Below are positions 9,558 through 19,127 of a stretch of DNA of 64,000 nucleotides, piece after piece. How positions within the stretch are numbered: the first letter of the stretch is position 1; each line of letters opens with the position of its first letter. The translations under genes were made by a program, and so were the position numbers. The DNA is from Mycobacterium heidelbergense (GTDB lineage Bacteria > Actinomycetota > Actinomycetes > Mycobacteriales > Mycobacteriaceae), in contig NZ_AP022615.1 in NCBI RefSeq assembly GCF_010730745.1, positions 2,666,001-2,730,000 on the forward strand, written 5' to 3'. The notes beneath the pieces were generated by a model, which saw only the letters and a program-made list of their open reading frames with translations, was not told where the DNA came from and made no database searches.

Positions 9558-9686
9558 ATGACGATCGACGTGCGGATGATCCACGCCCCGGCGGGGTTGG
9601 GCGAACTCGGGCTCAGCGACGGGGGCCGCCGAGACTTTTTGCGCGGCAACGCCGAGCGCGTCTTCGGACTGGAGGGGATCACGTGA
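9558..9686 (+). pseudogene. C-terminal remnant of an amidohydrolase (Rv3510c-like)
   Basis: An open 42-aa frame beginning MTIDVRMIHAPAGLGELGLS and ending RDFLRGNAERVFGLEGIT. The final segment is the usual C-terminus of amidohydrolase family 2 proteins (a GNAxRxFGL helix). Its TGA overlaps the ilvX GTG (GTGA), the arrangement expected for an intact upstream operon gene, but the catalytic barrel is absent. In H37Rv an amidohydrolase-like gene lies directly before ilvX. I read this as the stub left by a deletion that fused the fadD19 and ilvX neighbourhoods; a short translated peptide coupling ilvX expression is possible. Confidence 0.6.
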
Positions 9687-11233
9687 ACGGCGCTCAGGCC
9701 CTGATCAACACCCTGGTCGACGGCGGCGTCGACGTGTGCTTCGCCAACCCCGGCACCTCGGAGATGCACTTCGTGTCCGCGCTGGACACCGTCCCGCAAA
9801 TGCGCGGCGTGCTAGCCCTTTTCGAGGGCGTGGCCACCGGCGCGGCCGACGGCTACGCCCGCATCGCCGGCCGGCCGGCCGCGGTGCTGCTGCACCTGGG
9901 CCCGGGATTGGGGAACGGCCTGGCCAACCTGCACAACGCGCGGCGCGCCCGGGTGCCGATGGTCGTCATCGTCGGCGACCACGCCACCTATCACAAAAAG
10001 TACGACGCCCCACTGGAATCCGACATCGACGCGCTGGCCGGAACCGTCTCGGGATGGCTGCGCCGCAGCCAACACAGCGCCGACGTCGCCTCCGACGCCG
10101 CCGAGGCGATCGCCGCCAGCCGGACCGGCTCGCAGATCGCGACCCTGATCCTGCCCGCCGACGTGTCCTGGTCCGGCGGGGCGCAACCCGCCGCCACGCC
10201 GCCCGCGCATCCGGCGGGCGCCGACCCGCTGCTGGCGCCGGAGGTGCTCGAGGTGCTGCGCTCGGGGGAACCCACGGTGATCCTGGTGGGCGGGGACGCC
10301 ACCCGCGCGCCGGGCCTGGCCGCGGCCGCGCGGATCGCCCAGGCGACGGGGGCCCGGTTGCTGTGCGAGACGTTCCCGACCCGGCTGGAGCGCGGCGCGG
10401 GCGTCCCCGCCGTCGAGCGGCTCGCCTACTTCGCCGAGGGCGCCGCGGCCCAGCTCAACGGCGCCAAGCACCTGGTGCTGGCCGGCGCCAAGTCGCCGGT
10501 GTCGTTCTTCGCCTACCCGGGCATGCCCAGCGACCTGGTGCCGGCCGGCTGCGAGGTGCACCCGCTCGCCGAGCACGGCGGCGCGGCGGCGGCGCTCGCC
10601 GCGCTGGCCGACGAGGTGGCGCCCGGGACGGTCGCACCGGTGGTGTCCGCGTCGCGCCCGCGGCTGCCGACGGGCGCCCTGACGTCCGCGTCGGCGGCCG
10701 ACGTGATCGGGGCGCTGATGCCCGAACGGGCGATCGTCGTCGACGAGTCGAACACGTCCGGCCTGTTGCTCGCGCAGGCCACCGCCGGCGCGCCCGCCCA
10801 CGATTGGCTGACGCTGACCGGCGGCGCGATCGGCTACGGCATTCCGGCCGCGGTGGGCGCCGCGCTCGCCGCCCCCGACCGTCCGGTGCTGTGCCTGGAA
10901 TCCGACGGGTCGGCGATGTACACGATTTCGGGATTGTGGACCCAGGCGCGCGAGAACCTCAACGTGACCACCGTGCTCTACGACAACGGCGCCTACGACA
11001 TCTTGCGGGTCGAGCTGGCCCGCGTCGGCGCCGGGTCCACGCCCGGGCCCAAGGCGCTCGGCCTACTCGATTTATCGCGTCCCACAATGGATTTCGTCAA
11101 GATCGCCGAGGGCATGGGGGTTTCGGCCCGCCGCGCCACCACCGTCGAGGAGCTCGCCGACGCGTTGCGCGCGGCGTTCGCCGAACCCGGACCGCACCTG
11201 ATCGACGCCGTCGTGCCGTCAATAACGGGCTAA
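9683..11233 (+). CDS. ilvX: IlvX, thiamine-diphosphate-dependent acetolactate synthase-like enzyme
   Basis: A 516-aa ThDP enzyme of the acetolactate synthase/benzoylformate decarboxylase family. The N-terminal PYR domain has NPGTSEMHFV and FEGVATGAADGYAR (conserved cofactor-activating Glu). The C-terminal PP domain has LTGGAIGYGIPAAVGAALA and the metal/diphosphate motif LESDGSAMYT followed by YDNGAYD. Start GTG at 9683. Annotated as acetolactate synthase in M. tuberculosis, but it lacks the regulatory-subunit context of ilvBN, so the true 2-oxo acid substrate is uncertain. Its 3' end overlaps the convergent serine hydrolase by 15 bp. Confidence 0.85.
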   Translation: MNGAQALINTLVDGGVDVCFANPGTSEMHFVSALDTVPQMRGVLALFEGVATGAADGYARIAGRPAAVLLHLGPGLGNGLANLHNARRARVPMVVIVGDHATYHKKYDAPLESDIDALAGTVSGWLRRSQHSADVASDAAEAIAASRTGSQIATLILPADVSWSGGAQPAATPPAHPAGADPLLAPEVLEVLRSGEPTVILVGGDATRAPGLAAAARIAQATGARLLCETFPTRLERGAGVPAVERLAYFAEGAAAQLNGAKHLVLAGAKSPVSFFAYPGMPSDLVPAGCEVHPLAEHGGAAAALAALADEVAPGTVAPVVSASRPRLPTGALTSASAADVIGALMPERAIVVDESNTSGLLLAQATAGAPAHDWLTLTGGAIGYGIPAAVGAALAAPDRPVLCLESDGSAMYTISGLWTQARENLNVTTVLYDNGAYDILRVELARVGAGSTPGPKALGLLDLSRPTMDFVKIAEGMGVSARRATTVEELADALRAAFAEPGPHLIDAVVPSITG

Positions 11234-11932
11234 CCCGGGAAGCCGGCTGACGAGCCAGTCCGTCAGCGTGTTGACGGCCGCGGTTCCCGTTTCGAACACT
11301 CCATCGTGGGCTTCGGCCGCCAGTGCCACGCCCCACTGCCCCGACGGTGTGGGCAGGATCCCGAATTGCCGGACCAGGTACTCACCATCTTCCCCCGGTC
11401 CCCAACCGCCCTTTGCGGCAAAACCATTGGCGGCCAGTCCCCATCGCTGGCCGGGCGTGAGGCGGCGCATCAGGTCGATGACGTCCGCCGCGTCATCGAC
11501 GTACGGTAGCCGCGCTGCAAATTCCGCCTGCCGTCGCAAGGCCCACCGCGTTTGGCCAAAGGCGGTGAAGCCACGCCGAAGTCGACGCGATTCGACCACC
11601 GTTGCGCTGTCTCCGCCTTCGGAGATGATGCCCTGTACCTGCCGGGCCGCGTCCGCCGGCTCGCCCAGTAGCGACCACAACCGCTCGGACGCGCCGTTGT
11701 CGGATTCGGTGATGGCCTTGACGATCAAATCCTGAGCGCGTCGCCGATCGTGACGCAAGGCCGCTATCGCCAGGGGCACCTTGATCGTCGACCAGGCGAC
11801 ACCGGACGACCACCCGCCCAGCGAAAACGTCCGGTCCGGACGGGCGATCGAGAGACCGATGTTGGCCGGCACCGCAGCGGAAAGCCGTTCGAAGCTCGCC
11901 TCAAGCGCAAGCTCAAGAGGTCGCGAAGTCAT
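11219..11932 (-). CDS. Class A beta-lactamase-like serine hydrolase
   Basis: A 237-aa protein with the three penicillin-recognising motifs in order: STIK (SxxK) in SSGVAWSTIKVPLA, SDN in ITESDNGASE, and a KTG-like KGGWGP near residue 180. No signal peptide is visible after the chosen ATG at 11932 (MTSRPLELALEASFERL), which is unusual for a cell-wall enzyme; the longer frame from 11977 does not add one. It follows fadD17 by 4 bp and is probably co-transcribed. In H37Rv this interval holds PE_PGRS genes instead. True beta-lactamase activity is unproven. Confidence 0.75.
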   Translation of the reverse strand: MTSRPLELALEASFERLSAAVPANIGLSIARPDRTFSLGGWSSGVAWSTIKVPLAIAALRHDRRRAQDLIVKAITESDNGASERLWSLLGEPADAARQVQGIISEGGDSATVVESRRLRRGFTAFGQTRWALRRQAEFAARLPYVDDAADVIDLMRRLTPGQRWGLAANGFAAKGGWGPGEDGEYLVRQFGILPTPSGQWGVALAAEAHDGVFETGTAAVNTLTDWLVSRLPGLARY

Positions 11933-11936
11933 GCGG

Positions 11937-13442
11937 CTATCGGCGAATCGGCCACACCGGATCATCGCACTCGACACCCTGGGCCGACAACTGCCGCTTG
12001 ACCACCTTGAACGTCGCCGTCCGCGGCAGCTCGGCGCAGACCCGCACGTACGACGGCCACTGCTTGGGCCCCAGGTCGGGCTGATCGGCCAGGAAGGCCC
12101 GGAACCTTTCGGGATCGAACTCGACCCCAGGCGCCAGCACCAACGCGGCCATCACCCGGTCGCCGACGATGGGATCGGGCACCGCGTACACCGCCACCTC
12201 GGTCGCGTCAGGGTAGCGCAGCAGCACCCGCTCGATCGGGGCCGCGCCGAGGTTTTCGCCGTCGACCCGCATCCAATCGCCAAGCCGCCCGGCGAAATAC
12301 GCATAGCCGTCCGCATCGCGATAGGCCAGATCGCCGCTGTGGTAGACGCCGCCGGCCATCCGCTCGGCCTCGGCCGCCGCGTCGTTGTAGTAGCCCTCGA
12401 AACGGCCCGGCCCGGCGGTGTTCACGAGCTCGCCGACCACTCCGACCGGGCAGGGCTCGCCGGTGTCGGGGTCGACGATCTCGACCCCCGCGAGCAGCGG
12501 CCCCAACGAACCCGGCGGGGTGTCCGGCGTGCGGGCGATCGCCACGCCGCCTTCGGTCGAACCGAACCCGTCCTGCACGACACACCCGAACCTGCGGCCG
12601 AAGCGCTCGATGTCGGCGGGCACGCCCTCGTTGCCGTACACGGCGCGCAGCGGGTTGTCCGCATCGTCGGGCCGCTCGGGCGTGGCAAGCACATACGACA
12701 ACGGCTTTCCCACGTAGTTGGCGTAGGTGGCGCCGTAGCGGCGCACGTCCGGCAGAAACCCGGACGCAGAGAACTTGCGCCGCAAGGCCATTGACCCCCG
12801 GCATGCCACGGCCACCGACCACCCGACCAGCACCGCGTTGGAATGAAACAGCGGCATCGACACATAGCAGACGTCGTCGGGCCCGAGGTCGAACCGCTGC
12901 GTCATCGTCACGCCGGCGATCGCCACCTTGCCGTGGCTGCACTTGACCGCCTTCGGATCGCCACTGGTGCCCGACGTGAAGATCAGCATGAACAGATCCT
13001 CGGGTGAGGCGCGCCGAAAACGCGGCTCGGCGTCCCCATGTGCGGCCACCTCGTCGGCCCACTCGGGGGAATCGACGTTCACGTGACCGATATCGCCCAG
13101 CGACACGGCCGAATTCGAGTCGGCCAGCACCAACTGGCAGTCGGCGTGGGCGATGTCGCGGGCCAGCGCTTCGCCGCGGCGCACCGGGTTGAGCCCCACC
13201 GGCACGATCCCCGACATCCCCGCCGCCACCAGCATCGCCGAGAAGAACGGGGTGTTCTCCAGCAGCACGCCGACGTGCGGCGGCCGCGTCGGGTCGAGGC
13301 GCTCGCGCAGCGCCGCGGCGATCGCGGCACCGTGCCGGACGTGGTCGCGCCAGCCGGTGAACGAGTCTTCGAAGTAGACGCCCCGGTCGTCGATCTCGGC
13401 CAGCGGCACCAGAAGTTCGGTGACGGTGGGGTTGCTCGTCAA
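11937..13442 (-). CDS. fadD17: FadD17, steroid side-chain acyl-CoA ligase
   Basis: A 501-aa ANL acyl-CoA synthetase. It carries the P-loop FTSGTSGDPKAVKCSHG, the DGFGSTEGG motif, the GDLAYRDADGYAYFAGR hinge, and a C-terminal PRTATFKVVKRQ lysine region. Rv3506 ortholog by order and length. FadD17 is reported to prefer steroids with a shortened C5 side chain, complementing FadD19. It is transcribed from the fadE26-fadE27 side, with a strong inverted repeat in the 145-bp gap upstream, and is followed by the serine hydrolase. Confidence 0.88.
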   Translation of the reverse strand: MTSNPTVTELLVPLAEIDDRGVYFEDSFTGWRDHVRHGAAIAAALRERLDPTRPPHVGVLLENTPFFSAMLVAAGMSGIVPVGLNPVRRGEALARDIAHADCQLVLADSNSAVSLGDIGHVNVDSPEWADEVAAHGDAEPRFRRASPEDLFMLIFTSGTSGDPKAVKCSHGKVAIAGVTMTQRFDLGPDDVCYVSMPLFHSNAVLVGWSVAVACRGSMALRRKFSASGFLPDVRRYGATYANYVGKPLSYVLATPERPDDADNPLRAVYGNEGVPADIERFGRRFGCVVQDGFGSTEGGVAIARTPDTPPGSLGPLLAGVEIVDPDTGEPCPVGVVGELVNTAGPGRFEGYYNDAAAEAERMAGGVYHSGDLAYRDADGYAYFAGRLGDWMRVDGENLGAAPIERVLLRYPDATEVAVYAVPDPIVGDRVMAALVLAPGVEFDPERFRAFLADQPDLGPKQWPSYVRVCAELPRTATFKVVKRQLSAQGVECDDPVWPIRR

Positions 13443-13466
13443 AGTTTGGTCCCCTTTACCCTGCGC

Positions 13467-13522
13467 CGAGCGTCACGCCAGCGTGGCTCGCGGGTGCGAG
13501 CGCCACGCTGGCGTGACGCTCG
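13467..13522. repeat. Perfect 21-bp inverted repeat between fadE27 and fadD17
   Basis: The left arm 13467-13487 (starting cgagcgtcacgccagc) and right arm 13502-13522 are exact reverse complements around a 14-nt spacer. No T-tract follows on either strand. It could attenuate read-through from fadE27 into fadD17, or be a member of a dispersed palindrome family. Confidence 0.85.
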
Positions 13523-13531
13523 CAAGCGGGT

Positions 13532-13557
13532 GGGGGCACCTCCCGCTCGCGGGGGAG
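13532..13557. repeat. Dispersed 26-nt element, copy 1
   Basis: Begins gggggcacctcccgct and ends cgggggag. The reverse complement recurs at 63154-63179 with a single mismatch. Both copies are intergenic, next to genes of the sterol/P450 clusters. Confidence 0.8.
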
Positions 13558-13587
13558 TACCCCCAGCTCCGCCGGCGGGCAGCAACC

Positions 13588-14685
13588 TCAAGCAGGGGTT
13601 TCCGCAAGTTCACGGCCGATCCGGCGCAGCTGTCCCGTCGCACCGCCCAACACGAACTCGGTTTCCTTGGCGGACAGGAAATAACGGTGCGCCGGGTGGT
13701 CGGTGTCGACGCCGACGCCGCCGTGCACGTGCACGATGGTGTGCGCCACCCGGTGCCCGGCGTCGGCGGCCCAGAACGCCGCGCTGGCCACGTCGATTTC
13801 GGCGGCGATGTCCTCGGACACCTTCCAGGCCGCCTGGATGAGGGTGAGCCGCAGCCCCTTGACGTCGATGTAGCCGTCGGCCAACCGCTGCGAAACGGCC
13901 TGGAAGCTCCCGATCGGGCGATCGAATTGCTCGCGTTCGCGGGCGTATTCGGCGGTCATCTGCAGCCCCCGCTCCAACACCCCGAGCTGAAACGCGCTGC
14001 GGCCCAGGGTGGAAAGCGTGCCGAGCCACGCGGCCACTTCACCCCCGCCGACCCGCCGCGAGCCGTCCACCGCGACACCATCCAGCGCCAGGTGTCCGAC
14101 GCTGCCCAGTCCGGTGGTGTCCAAAGCCGTCACCGTCACCCCGGGGTCGTCGGCCGCGACCAGGAAAACGGCGGTGCCCGAATCGGTTTCGGCGGGGACC
14201 AAAAAGCCGTCGGCCACCGGGGCATAGCCGACCAGCGTGCGGGTGCCGGTCAGTCGATAGCCGTCGTCACCGCCGACCGCCTGAACCGGACCCTCACCCA
14301 TCTCGCCGTCCAAAGCGACGGTGAGGATCTTCTCGCCCTTGACCGCCGGCACGCCCCAGTCCTGCTGCAGTTGCTCGGAGCCGAACCGGGCCAGTGCGCC
14401 AGAGCCCAGCATCACCGATTCCAGGTAGGGCACGGCGGCCATCTGATGACCGAGCGCGACCAGAATCGCCACCTGCTCGAGCACGCCGAAACCGTCGCCG
14501 CCCACCGCCGACGCCGCCGCGCTGGACAGGATGTCGGAGTCGATCAGCTTGCGCCACAACTTCTTGTCGAACCGTTGATCGAGCCCGTCCAGTTCGCGTT
14601 GATGCTCCGGTGTGCACACCGAGTCCACGATGGTGTCGACCAGCCCACCGAGGTCGATGGCCGCTTCGGTTGTCGTGAAGTCCAT
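13588..14685 (-). CDS. fadE27: FadE27, acyl-CoA dehydrogenase subunit (ChsE5)
   Basis: A 365-aa acyl-CoA dehydrogenase-fold protein. M. tuberculosis FadE26-FadE27 forms an alpha2beta2 enzyme that desaturates 3-oxocholest-4-en-26-oyl-CoA; the beta-type subunit contributes structure and part of the FAD pocket. Features include the ILVALGHQMAAVPYLESVML helix, GTRTLVGYAPVADGFLV, and YAREREQFDRPIGSFQAVSQ, the usual C-terminal ACAD signature. AAAGGAC precedes the ATG at 14685. It follows fadE26 by 33 bp in the same operon. Confidence 0.9.
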   Translation of the reverse strand: MDFTTTEAAIDLGGLVDTIVDSVCTPEHQRELDGLDQRFDKKLWRKLIDSDILSSAAASAVGGDGFGVLEQVAILVALGHQMAAVPYLESVMLGSGALARFGSEQLQQDWGVPAVKGEKILTVALDGEMGEGPVQAVGGDDGYRLTGTRTLVGYAPVADGFLVPAETDSGTAVFLVAADDPGVTVTALDTTGLGSVGHLALDGVAVDGSRRVGGGEVAAWLGTLSTLGRSAFQLGVLERGLQMTAEYAREREQFDRPIGSFQAVSQRLADGYIDVKGLRLTLIQAAWKVSEDIAAEIDVASAAFWAADAGHRVAHTIVHVHGGVGVDTDHPAHRYFLSAKETEFVLGGATGQLRRIGRELAETPA

Positions 14686-14718
14686 AGAATGTTGTCCTTT
14701 TGAAAATAAACAGTGGGG

Positions 14719-15897
<1,179 letters not shown>

Positions 15898-15989
15898 TCC
15901 AAGCCGTCCTTCGCTTAAACGTCTGTCTAAATAAGAGGCCGCGTCACGGGCCGCGGCTCGACCAACGGATACCCATTCGCCTTCCCGGT

Positions 15990-16003
15990 TGTAACACGTT
16001 CTA
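15990..16003. promoter_or_regulatory. KstR-like operator between fadE26 and fdxD
   Basis: TGTAACACGTTCTA is identical to the box at 7830 and fits the KstR consensus fully. It sits 92 bp before fadE26 and 106 bp before fdxD, so it can regulate both directions. Confidence 0.88.
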
Positions 16004-16109
16004 GTCTGGGAATCCAGCGACCGTTTCCCCTGAGACATCGGGGCCCTATGGTGTAGCTACATACTGACGGGGCGTGTGCTCAGGTCGAAGGCCAGGCGAG
16101 GAGGGTGCC

Positions 16110-16301
16110 GTGCGGGTGATCGTGGATCGTGACCGGTGCGAAGGTAACGCGGTGTGCTTGGGAATCGCACCGGACATCTTCGACCTGGACGATGAGGACT
16201 ATGCCGTCGTGAAGATCGATCCGATTCCATCCGACCGAGAGCAGCTGGCCGAACAGGCGATCGCCGAATGCCCGCGCGCAGCCCTGTTGCGCAGCGACTA
16301 A
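16110..16301 (+). CDS. fdxD: FdxD, small 3Fe-4S-type ferredoxin
   Basis: A 63-aa ferredoxin beginning at GTG 16110 (VRVIVDRDRCEGNAVC), the length I recall for Rv3503c. The cluster motif is C-EGNAV-C followed by a distant C-P (ECPRAAL). Where 4Fe-4S proteins have a fourth Cys, this protein has Asn, which implies a 3Fe-4S cluster or a 4Fe-4S cluster with unusual ligation; mycobacterial P450-partner ferredoxins are known to vary here. Likely electron donor for a P450 such as CYP142. It precedes hsd4A by 24 bp, probably as an operon. Confidence 0.9.
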   Translation: MRVIVDRDRCEGNAVCLGIAPDIFDLDDEDYAVVKIDPIPSDREQLAEQAIAECPRAALLRSD

Positions 16302-16325
16302 ACACAGACTAGAGGTATTCATAAA

Positions 16326-17258
16326 TTGACTAGCAGCACAAACGTGACCGATCTGTCCGGGAAGGTCGCGGTGGTGACCGGTGCCGCCGCGGGGCTGGGA
16401 CGAGCCGAAGCGCTCGGCTTAGCCCGGCTCGGCGCCACCATCGTCGTCAATGACATCGCCGCCGCGCTGGATGCCTCCGACGTCATCGACGAGATCAACT
16501 CGGTTTGTTCGGACGCCGGCTCCAAAGCCGTCGCGGTGGCCGGCGACATCAGCCAACGCGCGACCGCCGACGAACTGATCGCCTGCGCCGACGGCCTCGG
16601 GGGCTTGGACATCGTCGTGAACAACGCCGGGATCACTCGCGACCGGATGCTGTTCAACATGTCCGACGAGGAATGGGACCTTGTTATCGCGGTGCACCTG
16701 CGCGGCCATTTCCTGCTGACGCGCAACGCGGCCACGTACTGGCGCGCCAAAGCCAAAGACGCCAAGGACGGCGAGGGAAAGATCTTCGGCCGGCTCGTCA
16801 ACACCTCGTCGGAGGCGGGACTGGTGGGCCCGGTGGGGCAGGCCAACTACGGTGCGGCCAAGGCCGGCATCATCGCACTCACCATGTCGGCCGCGCGGGC
16901 GCTGGGCCGCTATGGCGTGTGCGCCAACGCGATCTGTCCCCGGGCCCGCACGGCGATGACCGCCGACGTCTTCGGCGCGGCACCGGACACGGAAGGCGAC
17001 GTCGACCCCCTGTCGCCGGAGCACGTGGTGAGTCTGGTCAAGTTCTTGTCATCGCCGGCCGCCGCGGAGGTCAACGGTCAGGTGTTCATCGTTTACGGCC
17101 CTCAGGTGACACTGGTCTCCGCGCCCACGGCGGAGCATAAATTCACGGCCGACGGGCCGGCTTGGGAGCCGGGCCGGCTCAGCGACACGCTGTATGAATA
17201 CTTTGCTGGACGTGATCCAGAGCGGGGCTTTTCCGCGGTCGGACTGATGGAGCAATAG
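16326..17258 (+). CDS. hsd4A: Hsd4A/ChsB1-type short-chain dehydrogenase
   Basis: A 310-aa SDR with the cofactor motif VVTGAAAGLGRAEALG, NNAGI, a catalytic Ser in NTSSEAG and YGAAKAG (catalytic Tyr/Lys). The long C-terminal extension resembles the 17-beta-HSD4 / 3-hydroxyacyl-CoA dehydrogenase group. In sterol degraders this enzyme oxidises the 3-hydroxyacyl-CoA side-chain intermediate and can act on 17-hydroxysteroids. Start is TTG at 16326. Rv3502c ortholog immediately upstream of mce4, as in H37Rv. Confidence 0.87.
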   Translation: MTSSTNVTDLSGKVAVVTGAAAGLGRAEALGLARLGATIVVNDIAAALDASDVIDEINSVCSDAGSKAVAVAGDISQRATADELIACADGLGGLDIVVNNAGITRDRMLFNMSDEEWDLVIAVHLRGHFLLTRNAATYWRAKAKDAKDGEGKIFGRLVNTSSEAGLVGPVGQANYGAAKAGIIALTMSAARALGRYGVCANAICPRARTAMTADVFGAAPDTEGDVDPLSPEHVVSLVKFLSSPAAAEVNGQVFIVYGPQVTLVSAPTAEHKFTADGPAWEPGRLSDTLYEYFAGRDPERGFSAVGLMEQ

Positions 17259-17294
17259 CCGGATAAAGCTACTTGACAACCAGGAATCGCCAAG

Positions 17295-17308
17295 TAGAAC
17301 TTGTGTCA
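17295..17308. promoter_or_regulatory. Variant KstR-like box in the mce4 promoter region
   Basis: TAGAACTTGTGTCA matches TnnAACnnGTTnnA except GTG for GTT. It lies in the 235-bp gap between hsd4A and yrbE4A, which otherwise has no gene and should hold the mce4 promoter. KstR control of mce4 is established in M. tuberculosis. Confidence 0.65.
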
Positions 17309-17493
17309 GTTTGAAGCAAAGCGGTACCGGTGAGCTGGCCAAATTAACGCTTTCGACACAGAAATGCTGTTCATTGACACGGTGTACTTTATCTGGGTTA
17401 ATATGGTCCGGCTCACACCGAGCCGCTTGTGACTGAAGACCGCGTAGAGGCGACGTACAGGATTCGCCGCGAGCAGCGAAGGGGGGCACCAAG

Positions 17494-18258
17494 TTGATCG
17501 AACAACTTACGGTTCCCGCCCGCGCCGTCGGCGGGTTCTTCGAGATGATGATCGATACCGGCCGTGCGACTTTCCGACGGCCGTTCCAATTGGGTGAGTT
17601 CCTCGAACAGACCTGGATGATCGCTCGCGTGTCGCTGGTTCCGACGCTGCTGGTGTCGATCCCGTTCACCGTCCTGGTCGCGTTCACCCTCAACATCCTG
17701 CTCCGCGAAATCGGGGCCGCCGACTTGTCCGGCGCCGGAACGGCATTCGGCACCATCACCCAGCTGGGCCCGGTGGTGACCGTGCTCGTCGTCGCGGGCG
17801 CCGGCGCCACCGCGATCTGCGCCGACCTGGGTGCCCGCACCATCCGCGAAGAGATCGACGCGATGCGGGTGCTCGGCATCGACCCGATCCACCGGCTCGT
17901 CGTGCCACGGGTTTTGGCCTCCACGGTGGTCGCGCTGCTGCTGAACGGTTTGGTGTGCGCCATCGGTTTGTCCGGCGGCTACGTGTTCTCGGTCTTCCTG
18001 CAGGGTGTCAACCCGGGTGCGTTCATCAACGGGTTGACGGTGCTTACCGGACTGCGCGAGCTGGTTCTCGCCGAAGTCAAGGCGCTGCTGTTCGGTGTGA
18101 TGGCCGGGCTGGTCGGGTGTTACCTCGGCCTGACCGTCAAGGGTGGGCCCAAGGGCGTCGGCAACGCGGTCAACGAAACCGTCGTCTACGCATTCATCTG
18201 CCTGTTCGTCATCAACGTGGTGATGACCGCCATCGGCGTGCGGATCTCGGCCAAGTGA
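17494..18258 (+). CDS. yrbE4A: YrbE4A, permease of the Mce4 sterol importer
   Basis: A 254-aa MlaE/YrbE-family integral membrane protein with about five hydrophobic segments. The family coupling motif EEIDAM (residues 119-124) in DLGARTIREEIDAMRVLGID contacts the MceG ATPase. TTG start at 17494 after a GGGGGG purine stretch. First gene of the mce4 operon, which takes up cholesterol across the mycobacterial envelope. Confidence 0.94.
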   Translation: MIEQLTVPARAVGGFFEMMIDTGRATFRRPFQLGEFLEQTWMIARVSLVPTLLVSIPFTVLVAFTLNILLREIGAADLSGAGTAFGTITQLGPVVTVLVVAGAGATAICADLGARTIREEIDAMRVLGIDPIHRLVVPRVLASTVVALLLNGLVCAIGLSGGYVFSVFLQGVNPGAFINGLTVLTGLRELVLAEVKALLFGVMAGLVGCYLGLTVKGGPKGVGNAVNETVVYAFICLFVINVVMTAIGVRISAK

Positions 18259-18277
18259 TGAGGCGGATGAGTACCCG

Positions 18278-19120
18278 ATGAGCTACGACGTCACCTATCG
18301 GCTCCGTAACCTCGCGTCGAGGCTGCAGGGGCCGGTTGACGACTTCGGTGAGCAGGCGCTGTTCTACGGCCAGACCATGCGCTATGTCCCCAACGCGCTT
18401 ACCCGGTACCGGCGGGAGACGATCCGGCTGGTGGCCGAGATGACGCTGGGCGCAGGGGCGCTCATCATGATCGGTGGCACGGTCGGCGTTGCGGCCTTTT
18501 TGACCCTGGCCTCCGGTGGAGTCATCGCCGTGCAGGGTTACTCCTCGCTGGGCAACATCGGTATCGAGGCGCTGACCGGGTTCCTGTCGGCGTTTCTGAA
18601 CGTCCGTATCGTGGCGCCGGTGATTGCGGGTATCGCGTTGGCGGCCACCATCGGTGCCGGCGCGACCGCCCAGCTGGGCGCCATGCGGGTTTCCGAGGAA
18701 ATCGACGCCGTCGAAAGCATGGCGGTGCACTCGGTGTCGTATCTGGTGTCAACCCGACTGATCGCGGGGCTCATCGCGATCATCCCGCTGTATTCGCTGT
18801 CGGTGCTGGCCGCGTTCTTCGCCGCCCGGTTCATCACGGTCTTCGTCAACGGCCAGTCGGCGGGCCTGTACGACCACTACTTCAATACATTCCTCATCCC
18901 GTCGGACCTCCTGTGGTCGTTCCTACAGGCCATCGTGATGTCGATCGCGGTGATGCTCGTCCATACTTACTACGGCTACAACGCATCTGGTGGTCCGGTC
19001 GGAGTCGGCATCGCGGTCGGCCAAGCCGTGCGGACCTCGCTGATCGTCGTCGTCGTCATCACCTTGTTCATCTCACTCGCCGTTTACGGCGCGTCCGGTA
19101 ACTTCAATCTCTCTGGGTAA
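18278..19120 (+). CDS. yrbE4B: YrbE4B, permease of the Mce4 sterol importer
   Basis: A 280-aa second MlaE-family permease subunit. It has the same coupling motif form (SEEIDAVESMAV) and the typical N-terminal FGEQALFYGQTMRYVPNAL amphipathic segment before the first membrane helix. It starts 19 bp after yrbE4A and probably forms the heterodimeric transmembrane channel with it. Confidence 0.94.
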   Translation: MSYDVTYRLRNLASRLQGPVDDFGEQALFYGQTMRYVPNALTRYRRETIRLVAEMTLGAGALIMIGGTVGVAAFLTLASGGVIAVQGYSSLGNIGIEALTGFLSAFLNVRIVAPVIAGIALAATIGAGATAQLGAMRVSEEIDAVESMAVHSVSYLVSTRLIAGLIAIIPLYSLSVLAAFFAARFITVFVNGQSAGLYDHYFNTFLIPSDLLWSFLQAIVMSIAVMLVHTYYGYNASGGPVGVGIAVGQAVRTSLIVVVVITLFISLAVYGASGNFNLSG

Positions 19121-19127
19121 GGGGACG

